From Perkinsus olseni (taxonomy: Eukaryota; Perkinsozoa; Perkinsida): a DNA stretch of 21,229 nucleotides. The translations under genes and the position numbers were made by a program. Below the pieces are notes generated by a model. The model worked only from the letters and a program-made list of their open reading frames with translations. It searched no databases and was not told the origin of the DNA. Where the stretch lies: assembly GCA_013115125.1 (NCBI GenBank), contig JABANN010000557.1:1-21229 (forward strand). The letters are read 5' to 3'. Below are positions 11,471 through 19,775 of this stretch, piece after piece; position 1 is the stretch's first letter; every line of letters begins with the position of its first letter.

Positions 11471-13983
11471 ATGGGAAGGTCTCGCAGCCGATCGAGAGAC
11501 GACGAAGAGAGGCATCGGCATCATCACCATCGTAGTAGGAGTAGAGATAACCATCGTCATAGGAGCTACGAGAGGCGACCGCGGAGTTATGGAGATGATG
11601 AGAGGAGGTCGAGAAGGAGGGAGGAGGATGATGATCGCGATGTAGTACTGGACGGGAGGGGTCTACGGATTTGACGGTGAAGGCTGGGGTGAAGTTGACT
11701 GATAATTGATAGGAAATATTCGGGATACTTTTTACGGTTATGTAGCGATGGAAAGCTGTAGCGGCGTGTGATGGGTAGTGAGTATGGGTGCAGTGGTGCG
11801 GGGAATCATTTTCATGTCACAGGTCGTGGTCATATCCACGGGCGATGGCTGCGTGGGGAATTGCTTGAAAGATATCGAATTATTGGAATGAGAGAGAACT
11901 CGGGAAGTATAATTTTTTGTCTATCGTTGTCTGAGTAGAGATCGACTTGTACGTAGTGTGAATGTTTAGTATTATCGCCGTCGCGGGTCGTCGGACCGGA
12001 GGGGTGGGCGTGGGTGGAAGGAGGAGGAAGTTGAGGAGAAGAAGGATTCTTTGAGGGGAACGAAGAGGGAGAAGTCGGAAGAGAAGGAGGAGAAAGAGGT
12101 TGTAAGTTGCGAATGATGCGGTGTGGGGTTGTTTTGTTTGAGTTCTGAGAATATTGTATAATTTTTTGTTCATTATCATTTATGATTCTGGCTAGGGGAA
12201 GATTCGTGAGTTCGAATTGGTCCGGTATCGGATCATTTCTGTTTAATGAAGGAAAGACTATCATTTTTCACGTGAGGACTGCCGCGCAAAAGCGGTTTCG
12301 GACGCTCATGAGGGTTTTACGCAGGATCGTCTCTCCCCCATTTCTTCCGTTTTTGCAGTCCGTAGTATCGAGTGTGGTCGGAATCGTACTTGTACTTAGT
12401 GAAAAAACTTTTTTTTCTCGTTGGGGAATTTATTTTTAAGAAGTCCCGCTAATAGTGGTTGGCCCATGTTTGATTGGAATTAGAGCGAATTGAATCAACT
12501 TATAGGTTGTTCGTGGAGTGGTATCGATTCTCTTATTGGAGATATCTTCTTCTTTAGAAGCCAAACTTCGAGGTGTCGGGATTGCTGGCAGAGGAACAGA
12601 ACAGCAAAAACGGAATTGCGCTGATGTTCTCACAACCGGCGGACGCGGCTATGCCGACGGATGCGTGGCGATTGTAGTACAACGGGGGAGATGAGAGAGA
12701 GTTGTGATTTGGGGAAATTTAGGTACGAGAATCGAGATGAAGCGCAGAATGGAGATGGCGATAAGATACTTCACATTCATAGGAAGTCCTGTTATCTATT
12801 TGGGAAGGATAGGCGGTTGACTGATTGTAGTGCTCATGGGTTAGCGTCACGCGCCACGAAATTCGTCCGGGATTAGTCTGGAAAATTTCCACTGGAAATG
12901 ATGTGTGGGAAATGAGAGTTGGGAATAACGTATTCTCCTCAAGCCTTGAGAGTCGGATTTGATGCATCTCTGCGTAGATTTGGAGAAGTCGTCAGTAGCG
13001 CGCGCCCTGATGATCGATTTGGTATGAATGAAGAATGCCAACCGCCTGTTAAGTTTGCATTAGACCAATCGAGTAAGGGAACTCGCTGCGGTTTGCTAAC
13101 TGGCTGCGCATCTTTTGAGTTGTTTGGAGCATTAATGAAGTTGAAGAATCCTGTGATAATCTTGATTCACGGGAGTTGCACCCGTATTACGTGAAGTGCC
13201 GTTTTCCGCAAAGTCGTGTGTTTGATATCGCGGGTGAAGCTCTATCGATTACTCACGTTGTGGACTCGGGATACTTAGTGAGTTTTTTCAGGCAACGACG
13301 AAGCGCCGTTGTGCTTCATTCCGATTGACCACCCTACTTGCAGTCGACAACACGCGGTGATTCAGTTCAGGCTGGTTGGTGATGTTACTAAGCCTTACTT
13401 GCTGGATTTAGGCGGGAAAAATGGTAGGATGCTGGGGTTGAACCCGGGACCTCGCGGATGAGCGTCTGGTGCTCTACGCAGGCACGTTTGTGAACGAGAA
13501 GAGAGTGCCGGCGGCTAAGTATTACGAATTGCGGGAAGGCGATTTGATCAAGTTCGCCCACTCATCGAAATCGTATGTGCTGCTAAGCGCTGGGTAGGCA
13601 GCGGGTCGGAGAATCTTCCGCACAGCGAATAATTCGGAGTATCTACACAACCGACAGCCGTGTTTCCAGTGAAACGAAATTATCCTGGTAATTTTATGCT
13701 ACCGTGAAGGCTTTAATCCTCTTGTTTGTGTGCGAAAAATTTGATATTCTTTCGAAAATTTCGTGTTCTTATTTCTCGAAAGAACGGGGAAATCTGCGAC
13801 TTTCCGGTTAAATATTTCCGAAAATTTCTGAATTTCCTAAAATTGTGACAGAAATATGCTTCTCTCAGCCCGCTGAAGAGTAAAGAGGATAAAAAGGAAG
13901 CAGACGAGGACGGCGAAATCGATTTCGACGTGCTGGAAGATTCCCCCCAGTTAGAGACCAGCCGGGGCACTATGCTAGGATGA
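11471..13983 (+). CDS. SNIP1: SNIP1/Pml1-type FHA-domain splicing factor, 7 exons
   Basis: FHA phosphopeptide-binding protein of 293 residues, orthologous in layout to SNIP1, plant DAWDLE and yeast Pml1, a subunit of the spliceosomal RES complex. Exons: 11471-11641, 11970-12101, 12558-12673, 12723-12826, 13292-13423, 13482-13593, 13869-13983; all GT-AG, phases agree, and the sum is exactly 294 codons. Residues 1-100 are an Arg/Ser/His- and Lys/Glu-rich tail (MGRSRSRSRDDEERHRHHHH). Next comes the family block PNFEVSGLLAEEQN (103-116), then the FHA domain: ILHIHRKSCYLFGKDR (155-170), IPIDHPTCSRQHAV (184-197) and GKNGTFVNEKR across introns 5. An acidic C-terminus follows. An earlier TTG is in frame, but the ATG fits the RS start. 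Intron 5 (58 bases) holds a tRNA-like sequence. Nuclear location is inferred from the family. Confidence 0.93.
13424..13481 (-). other. 58-base SNIP1 intron with tRNA-like sequence
   Basis: The whole intron runs from GTAGGATG to CTACGCAG. On the - strand it reads like the 3' two-thirds of a tRNA: AGAGCACC near the D-arm position, then GGTCCCGGGTTCAACCCC as a T-arm. The anticodon stem does not pair and two T-stem pairs are lost, so this is not a functional tRNA. The join across it (GGKNG to TFVNEK) is certain from the FHA family. Confidence 0.55.
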
Positions 13984-14114
13984 TGACCGATGATAAACTG
14001 TCTAGCGACGTAATATTCGTTACTTACCTTGTTATTGAGTGTTGGGTTGGTCGTTGGTATATTTCGCGCGCCACGAAATTGGGCGGCTGTAGGTGATTTT
14101 GTTGATTTTTGGAG

Positions 14115-16016
14115 ATGCCCCATTACCCGGACGAAGTGGAGTACAGCGATAAGTAATAAGGGTGGTGTGGTAGGGGTGATGAGCATGCGGTAAAGGGGCT
14201 TTTTGGCTAGCTTGGATGGGAGAATCTTTACTGTGCGAAGCGTATCTTTATTGATGGTTAAAGTTTGGGTAACCGTAGACTGCGGCCTCTCCTGAGTTTC
14301 CAAGACCGTCGTCTATGCGTCGAATTCCATCCTGAAATGCCTACTGAAACCCGTAGAGTAATAATGGTGATTCGCAGTCGGAAGAGTGGGTTACTGGCTG
14401 GCTTGCTTTTGAGAATCTTCGCACTGCGGAGCGTATCTTTTGCGATGGTTGAAACTGCTCTGTTCGTGTTTTTAAAGTATTCTGGGTGTGTTTTTTTGGT
14501 TCTGTATCCTGTGTGCCGAGGTGGCTGGTGTTTAAGGCTGGCGGGTCGGACGGGGTGTGAGAATCTTATGTTGGACCCTGCGGATGGCGGTCAAGGTTAC
14601 AGTATCAAATTGCGGAGCGAGCGAAGCGAGCGGAGCATATACTGTCACTTCTGCGTTTTTTTGTGCGTTCGTTCGTTCAAATTATTTCTCCACGACTATG
14701 TCGATTGAACTCGCGAGACACATACCATTCGAAAGCACGCGGTTTGTGTATTCTATAAAAAATACGAAATCGCTCTTATCCCTGTTCTACCGAGCAAAAC
14801 CGTCGTGGACCGTTGTAGATGAACTCGAAAAAATACGGAAAAAAACCCGGGCGGGGTTTCGAACCCGATACTTGTCCCGAGCTCCGCTTTTTTCGTTGCG
14901 AAGGCCTAGTAAGATATTTAGCTTTGTCGGTTTCATTAATCGGGAAGGAATGTACAGAAAAGCAGGGATGCCCAAAAAATTTTCAGAAGATTTTCCAAAT
15001 ATTTTCTCAGAATTTCGAGGAAGTCTGGTGAGGATTTTTACTGTTGCTGATAGTCTACAGAGAAGTCCATCCGTGCTGCGATCTGGTGAAAGGATGGTAT
15101 CAGGTACGCTGACGATAAGTACGAGTATCGTCACGTTATTCTACCCAAGCGTATCGCCAAGGACATGTTCAGAATATTTCAGGCGGAGGCGCAGATGAGG
15201 GGAAGGTGATAGACCGACTGGGGAAGGGCTCACGGCACGTTTAGGGAATGTTATGGTACTATCTGGTAGGAGGTTGTGGTGGCAAGTCTATTCTCTTCTA
15301 TATGGTGAGCTTCTCGCGAGTACTGCGAAAGACGGTATTGGATGGGGGCGATTGAGGGAGTGCCGTGTGGTTGGGTGTTGGACTAGAGTTCATTGCGATG
15401 GAGAAGCTCTTGGTACAGCCGTGATTGGGAAAATCATCATCAATTTGTGAATGATTATCTCGGCATTGGTAGAATTTGATTGAAGGTTTTTGCCGGACTG
15501 TCTGCTGTGGTTCGATCGTTACCTTTCAGGCCCACAGCGGAACCTAGGTTGCTGACTGAGTCGGAGTGGAGGGGGTTGGGAGTGCAACAGAGTCGTGGTT
15601 GGATGCACTACGAGAATCATAGGTCGGCCCTGGCTCGATACGGATTTAGTCGAGGGGAGGTTGGATACGGGGTGGCGACTGTCGTCGCTTGCGAGGTCTG
15701 TTATAGTGTTCGTCGAGGATGGGTTTATCGGAGGGAATGCTATTACACTATAACGTTACCCTTATTACTATTTATTACTTCTTGCATTTCATTCCAGTCA
15801 AGACTGGCATCAATTCTCATGCACTGGTGCTCAGTATGGCCGAGCGGAGTGATTCGTAGTTGAGTCCACCGAAGTCTGCTGTTGTTGTTGTCTGGCAGGC
15901 CGGAGCCTCACATTCTCCTTTTCCGTCGTCCGCTGGGCACCAACCCCCTCACCGGGCAAGTCGACAGAGTGCCTGGCGAGATGCAGCCTCCGCCCCAGGC
16001 CAGTATCGTGCGATGA
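14115..16016 (+). CDS. CKS1: Cyclin-dependent kinase regulatory subunit CKS1, 4 exons
   Basis: Small adaptor that binds cyclin-dependent kinases and phosphorylated substrates in cell-cycle control; 116 residues against about 79 in human CKS1. Exons: 14115-14152, 15104-15205, 15530-15622, 15899-16016, all GT-AG and in phase. Hallmarks are YSDKYADDKYEYRHVILPK (first strands, phosphate-binding Lys and Arg), LLTESEWRGLGVQQSRGW and the beta-hinge HRPEPHILLFRRPL. Two features are unusual. About 15 extra residues lie between IAK and LLTESEW (FRIFQAEAQMRGRPTAEP, around exons 2-3). A 24-residue tail follows FRRPL and is rich in Pro and Gln. The first exon codes for only 12 residues plus two bases and is too short to find without the family match. 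Intron 1 is 951 bases and repeat-rich. The gene starts 131 bases after SNIP1 stops. Confidence 0.95.
14205..14450 (+). repeat. Diverged direct repeats in CKS1 intron 1
   Basis: Copies of about 55 bases at 14205-14260 and 14396-14450 share GGCT(A/G)GCTTG, GAGAATCTT, CGTATCTTT and GATGGTT. A shorter related piece (GGAGAATCTTCCGCACAGCG) is in SNIP1 intron 6 near 13607, and another GAGAATCTT start lies near 14558. They look like old copies of one dispersed repeat. Confidence 0.6.
14612..14636 (+). repeat. GCGAGCGAAGCGAGCG low-complexity block
   Basis: A G/C/A-rich block of overlapping GCGA(G/A) units in CKS1 intron 1. It is partly self-repeating. No function is inferred. Confidence 0.6.
14848..14876 (-). 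other. tRNA-like B-box core in CKS1 intron 1
   Basis: GGGTTTCGAACCC (14854-14866) sits in a GC-rich setting followed by T-rich sequence, like the cores in EF-hand intron 3 and SNIP1 intron 5. No full cloverleaf is visible. Confidence 0.45.
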
Positions 16017-16715
16017 GGGATTGAGTAAGCTCAGTGGTGAGTTGAGGTTCAATTTTTGAAGGACTCGAAGGAGGGTTCGGATTCTCGATGATACCAAACT
16101 TTTCCCAAATCATACGGGGTTGAGGTAGTAACTCGTCTTAAGATGAATCTTTTATTCTGTGAGCATGAGCTCGATCGTAGTGAAGAGGACTTGGTAGGGT
16201 GTTGTCATCGTTTTCCGCACGTAAACTTTTCAGATTTCCCATCCATCGGTAATTCATGATCATACTATCAAGTCTGTTGAGTTGAGTATTCGTTAATGGG
16301 ATGGGGCTGTCCGGGTGGTCGCAACTACTGTGACGGCGCTTCTTTCCGGGGGGGATCGTTGCTGCTGTTGATTTTTTGAAATGGTTTTTACAAAAGGCAA
16401 TTTGTTTTGTATTTTTTGGATTTTTCGGCGTTTTTTCGCCTAGGAGTATTTTGGCGTGGATTCGCCATTGCCGTGGGAGAGTCGCTGAGGGTGATTGTTT
16501 TATCTCGATGTTGATGAAAAGTGATGAGTATCTTTTCACTCTGGTCGCCCCATGCATAGAGCTAGAGGCCTATCTTTTTAACCTCAATAATATTGACGAA
16601 ATATTTCAACTGCTATCGTTTACTCGTTCATAGCTTCCATGGGGAGGTTGGCAAACAGTCTGCCGTCGGTCGAATTGTCAACTCGTTTTTGACATATTTT
16701 AATTGATTTTCTGTG
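16017..16715. other. Intergenic, CKS1 to the MMACHC-like gene
   Basis: These 699 bases hold no gene that I can support. Open frames on both strands are short and lack family features. An A/T-rich part near 16370-16440 has several T runs (CGGCGTTTTTTCGCC). Transcription signals were not identified. Confidence 0.45.
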
Positions 16716-19019
16716 ATGTCGCTGACCTTGAGTCCAGCAATGGTGGAGAGTGTCCTGCGGAGGTGCGAAGAGGTGTTGGCCGGGGTTGGCATGGAGGCGA
16801 CCCCTTTTGTGGTGGACTGGTAGGATAGGCTCAAAGCGAATGTGGTATCCCGGTTATAGTAGTTCACCACAGTAAGATACGGAATATAAGATATCCTTAT
16901 CAGTAGTTGGTTCGGGTGAATAAGGTTCGACGTGGAATGGTTCGACCTTCGGAGGTCGAAGCTTGCCACTCGCAGGTATAATGATTTTCGACAAGAAGTC
17001 GCGGCGGACATGCCTCAGTTGATCGAAGTTTCGGGACGGAACCGACTGGGTTTGGTCTGCGTGTCGAACAAGGACTTCTTCAGAAGTGAGGTCGAGGGTT
17101 CCCGTTTGTAACGAGTGTCCAACGGTTCGGGTGAGTTGATTCGATCTGAGCATTCCTGCAAGGACGGCATTTTCCACGTGTCGTTAACATGCTATTTTGG
17201 TACAACTTCATTACGCATTTTGAGGGTCTGCCCTGGTGCAAGTAAAAATCTGGCTGAGAGTGTTGCTTGAGTGTGATCTATGATGGCAGCTGTCGAGGGA
17301 ACGGCTATTACGGAGGAGCTGTGCTAGGGCGAGTGAGACAAGTCTCTCGTTTTGGACGTCTCCTGGGCTGAAGGTGGCATTGTGCTGCGGGGGCAGGTGC
17401 GGTTTTGGGGACTTACCGGAAGAATATTGAAGGTGGCGGGGAGGCGCAGCGGAAGTTTGACTTTGTGGCTGAGGCTAGCGATGACGTTGGGAGGATGTTG
17501 AGACCGTAATGTCGAATTGTAGGAGATGCAGTCTTCTGCTGCTCTAATAGTCCAAGACTGAGCTCTCGATGGTTTTTGGCTCCGGTCCTCGGCAGGTTGC
17601 TGGTGGAAGAAATCGGGTGCGATGAGTGTTTCATCAGAGTTATGAATGTGGATAAGCCCCCCTTCCTCCATGTATGTCCTGTTTCTTGAGGGGTGATGGC
17701 GTCGTATAGCTTGCATTGGGTTTCTCGGTCTCGTGGCCGTTCAAAGAATATCCGTTTGGTATGTCGTAGTTCAGTCTATCCCCTGCGGGTTCTCTGGCGA
17801 GGTCCTGCGACATCGTTTGGTTTGTGTGGTCTCGTGGCCTAATGGATAAGGCGTTGGTCTTCGGAACCAAAGATTGTGGGTTCGAGTCCCACCGAGATCG
17901 TTCACAAATTGTTTTTTCAATCTGTCGTAGTTGAATGTTATGGTCTGGTGGGACTCTGGGAAGGTCGTAAGACATCGTGAGGTCCCTGTGGTCTCGTGGC
18001 CTAATGGATAAGGCGTTGGTCTTCGGAATCAAAGATTGTGGGTTCGAGTCCCACCGAGATCGTTCATAAATTGTTTTTTCAATCTGTCGTAGTTGAATGT
18101 TATGGTCTGGTTGGACTCTGGGAAGGTCGTAAGACATCGCCAGTTCCTTGTGGTCTCGTGGCCTAATGGATAAGGCGTTGGTCTTCGGAACCAAAGACTG
18201 TGGGTTCGAGTCCCATCGAGATCGTGTGTGTATCGCGGCGATATTATCGCCTTTTCAATCTGACGTGGCTGAACGTTATGGTCCGCCGGGACTCTGGAAA
18301 GGTCGTAAGACATCGCCACGCAGGTGTCGCTCTCGCACCATCTAGCGAAATCCTCGATAACCGGTACTCGGTGTCCGGCAGGACGTTCGGAATGTTGTAG
18401 GTCCAATCGATCGGTCATGCCATTGGTCTCGATATGCACTTGGCTCCAGAATATTTGAAGGACGGCCCTGAGCTCACCGAATGGGAGGCTGAGGTCAGAG
18501 AAACTATGCATGACGTACGCGATCCTGACTTGTGGGGCTCGGCATACGATAAGGTGGGAAGGAACATCCCGCGGTACGGTGCAGGACTTGGCCAAATAAT
18601 GGCGTCCCGACTCTTAGTCAGCTCACTGGAGACTCTCCAGTGGAGAGTAACGTCGAACAACGGTGCCTTCCTCGGCGAACGTCTCAGCTGTTACAGCTGT
18701 CTGTTGCTCAGATTTTGGGGCTCAATCTCCACCCTAAATACGGCGGATGGTATGCCTATCGCCTTGTTGTTGTGATCGATCTTGAAGTGAGGCGTCGTCG
18801 TGGATCATGAACGACGCTGGACGCTGATCGTTATGTTCGTCAGCTCGAGGAAGCCCTCTGTCGGCCGCTGTGGTGCGACTTGGGCTTAACGGAGCAGCAA
18901 AAGCGCGACATTCTAATGGAGTTCAACACCCAGCCTGACCTGGGCCGGTGGCGAGACGTGAGTTTTCTGTTTTTTCTGCTGCCTTCATGGGGTAGCCAGA
19001 TGGCGATCAGGAGGGGTAA
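16716..19019 (+). CDS. MMACHC: MMACHC (CblC)-like cobalamin-processing protein
   Basis: MMACHC removes the upper ligand from cobalamins, using glutathione or reduced flavin, before the cofactor reaches methionine synthase and methylmalonyl-CoA mutase. Exons: 16716-16819, 16925-17085, 18324-18370, 18401-18646, 18688-18786, 18844-18957, and probably 18996-19019, about 264 residues (human 282). The strongest match is LGLNLHPKYGGWYAYRLVVV, against human VCIHPRFGGWFAIRGVVL. Also alignable are the N-terminal helix followed by ATPFVVDW, IEVSGRNRLGLVCVSNKDFF, and a block around residue 145 (EVRETMHDVRDP then AYDKVGRNIPRYG). Introns are 105, 1238, 30, 41, 57 and 38 bases. Intron 1 would use an AAG acceptor, which is weak. 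The frame also stays open from exon 6 to 19212, so the C-terminus could end there instead. Intron 2 contains three tRNA genes. Confidence 0.68.
17828..17900 (+). tRNA. tRNA-Arg(TCG), copy 1
   Basis: A 73-base cloverleaf. Acceptor GGTCTCG pairs with CGAGATC (one G-U), with discriminator G. The D-arm is GCCTAATGGATAAGGC; the anticodon stem TTGGT/ACCAA holds loop CTTCGGA, anticodon TCG for CGA codons. The T-arm is GTGGG-TTCGAGT-CCCAC. Internal A box (TGGCCTAATGG) and B box (GGTTCGAGTCC) are intact, CCA is not encoded, and a T6 Pol III stop follows at 17912-17917. It reads in the same direction as the host MMACHC-like gene. Confidence 0.97.
17990..18062 (+). tRNA. tRNA-Arg(TCG), copy 2
   Basis: Identical to copy 1 except for one change in the anticodon stem (ATCAA for ACCAA), which turns a G-C pair into a G-U pair. 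A and B boxes are intact, and a T6 stop follows at 18074-18079. It starts exactly 162 bases after copy 1. Confidence 0.97.
18152..18224 (+). tRNA. tRNA-Arg(TCG), copy 3
   Basis: Anticodon stem as in copy 1. It differs in the variable loop (AGACT) and in the last T-stem base (CCCAT, giving G-U). A and B boxes are intact. It starts exactly 162 bases after copy 2. Its downstream flank differs from the others: a perfect 7-base hairpin (18237-18251) precedes TTTT at 18252-18255. Confidence 0.96.
18371..18400 (+). other. Proposed 30-base intron in the MMACHC-like gene
   Basis: GTGTCC to TTGTAG, 30 bases. It carries an in-frame TAG, and its removal joins two exons in phase 0 (NRYS to VQSIGHA). It is one of several introns of 30-31 bases proposed in this part of the window. 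Confidence 0.5.
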
Positions 19020-19774
19020 CGGTGGAATGGGCCGCGTGAGAGTGCCTCACGATGAGTCGTGGGCAGCAAGCCTACTAGTGGCAGGTGTCAATTCTATTGA
19101 GGACCTACTGACTCAATGGCGCGGAAGAGGGCCCCATGCACTCTGTGTGTTTTTTCAGTTACCTGACGGCCGTACGAGAAGGTGGCAGTATGATGCAGGT
19201 CAATACATGTAAGGTGGCTCACTTCGGGTTGGCAGACTGCTGTCGTCGCGAAAAAATTGATTTGTAACATTGCTAAAACGAGATGTGATGAAGTCGATTA
19301 CCACTTGAAGTGGTAATCGATTACCACTGCGAAGTTCGCAGTTTTCGCGATTACCATCTAGTGGTTTACGCCATTTCGCGATTGACAGATGCTTCTCCAT
19401 TGTTGCCGCTGTGGGAGTTACCGTCACATCCGAGCTGAATGCCCAGTGACTTCTGATAATATCAGACCGATATCGCGTATACTGCTTGTTAACGAACCGG
19501 GCATATGATGGCAGTGTGCCCTATCATCGAATGTCCTACGTGCAAGCGTTAAGGACACATCGCTCGTATTTGCAAGAAACTGCCAGTCGACTCTGATCAA
19601 GCGAAGCCACGACAGCTGGAGGAACAGCATACAAGACTTGTATTGCAAGTGAGATGAGCGAAACAGACGGCGGAAGGGAGGTCCCAGTGAAACAAGAAAT
19701 GGTGGAGGTACCATTGCTTGAGATCTTCACATGTCACGTGACACGAAGCCGTTGTCATTTGAGTGTCATGTGAC
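19020..19774. other. Intergenic or undefined stretch with palindromes
   Basis: The first part (19027-19212) is open for 61 codons from an ATG and looks partly coding (SIEDLLTQWRGRGPHALC). It is in frame with exon 6 of the MMACHC-like gene, so it may be that gene's alternative C-terminus or an unrelated small frame. The rest shows no gene. Perfect palindromes occur at 19295-19319, 19327-19341 and 19732-19743. Confidence 0.4.
19295..19361. repeat. Stacked palindromes with CGATTACCA repeats
   Basis: A perfect 12-1-12 inverted repeat at 19295-19319 (CGATTACCACTT, G, then its complement) is followed by a perfect 7-1-7 palindrome at 19327-19341 (CTGCGAA, G, TTCGCAG). CGATTACCA recurs at about 19295, 19318 and 19348. 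It could form a hairpin in RNA or be a binding-site cluster. Confidence 0.85.
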
Positions 19775-19775
19775 A
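19732..19775. promoter_or_regulatory. Paired palindromes TGTCACGTGACA / TGTCATGTGACA
   Basis: A perfect 12-base palindrome with an E-box-like CACGTG core (19732-19743) is followed by a one-mismatch copy (19764-19775), 32 bases apart. They lie directly before the ATG at 19775. A transcription-factor site is an inference. Confidence 0.4.

Larger units (their letters stand above)
17765..18320 (+). repeat. 162-base tandem array carrying the tRNA-Arg genes
   Basis: Each unit is one 73-base tRNA plus an 89-base spacer, with tRNA starts at 17828, 17990 and 18152. The spacers of units 1 and 2 are nearly identical and end GGTCGTAAGACATCG. Diverged spacer sequence also precedes unit 1 (about 17765-17827) and follows unit 3 (about 18256-18320), so the array is flanked by older partial units. 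The - strand of this array gives a long spurious open frame. Confidence 0.9.

Noticed and set aside
13713-14303. 196-codon open frame on the - strand
   Set aside because: It covers the last SNIP1 exon, the SNIP1-CKS1 spacer and CKS1 exon 1, all supported on the + strand.
14557-15198. 213-codon open frame on the + strand
   Set aside because: It is mostly CKS1 intron 1. The CKS1 exon at 15104-15205 uses another frame that matches the family exactly.
16854-17716. Possible - strand gene with exon 17417-17671 and a GTAAGT donor
   Set aside because: The + strand of part of this region carries MMACHC-like exons 1-2 that match family sequence and phase. The - strand frames match nothing I know. The region from 17324 is then intron 2 of the + strand gene.
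17640-18194. 184-codon open frame on the - strand across the tRNA array
   Set aside because: It is the antisense of the tRNA genes and repeats the same peptide every 162 bases (RSRWDSNPQSL...), a well-known artefact of translated tRNA sequence.
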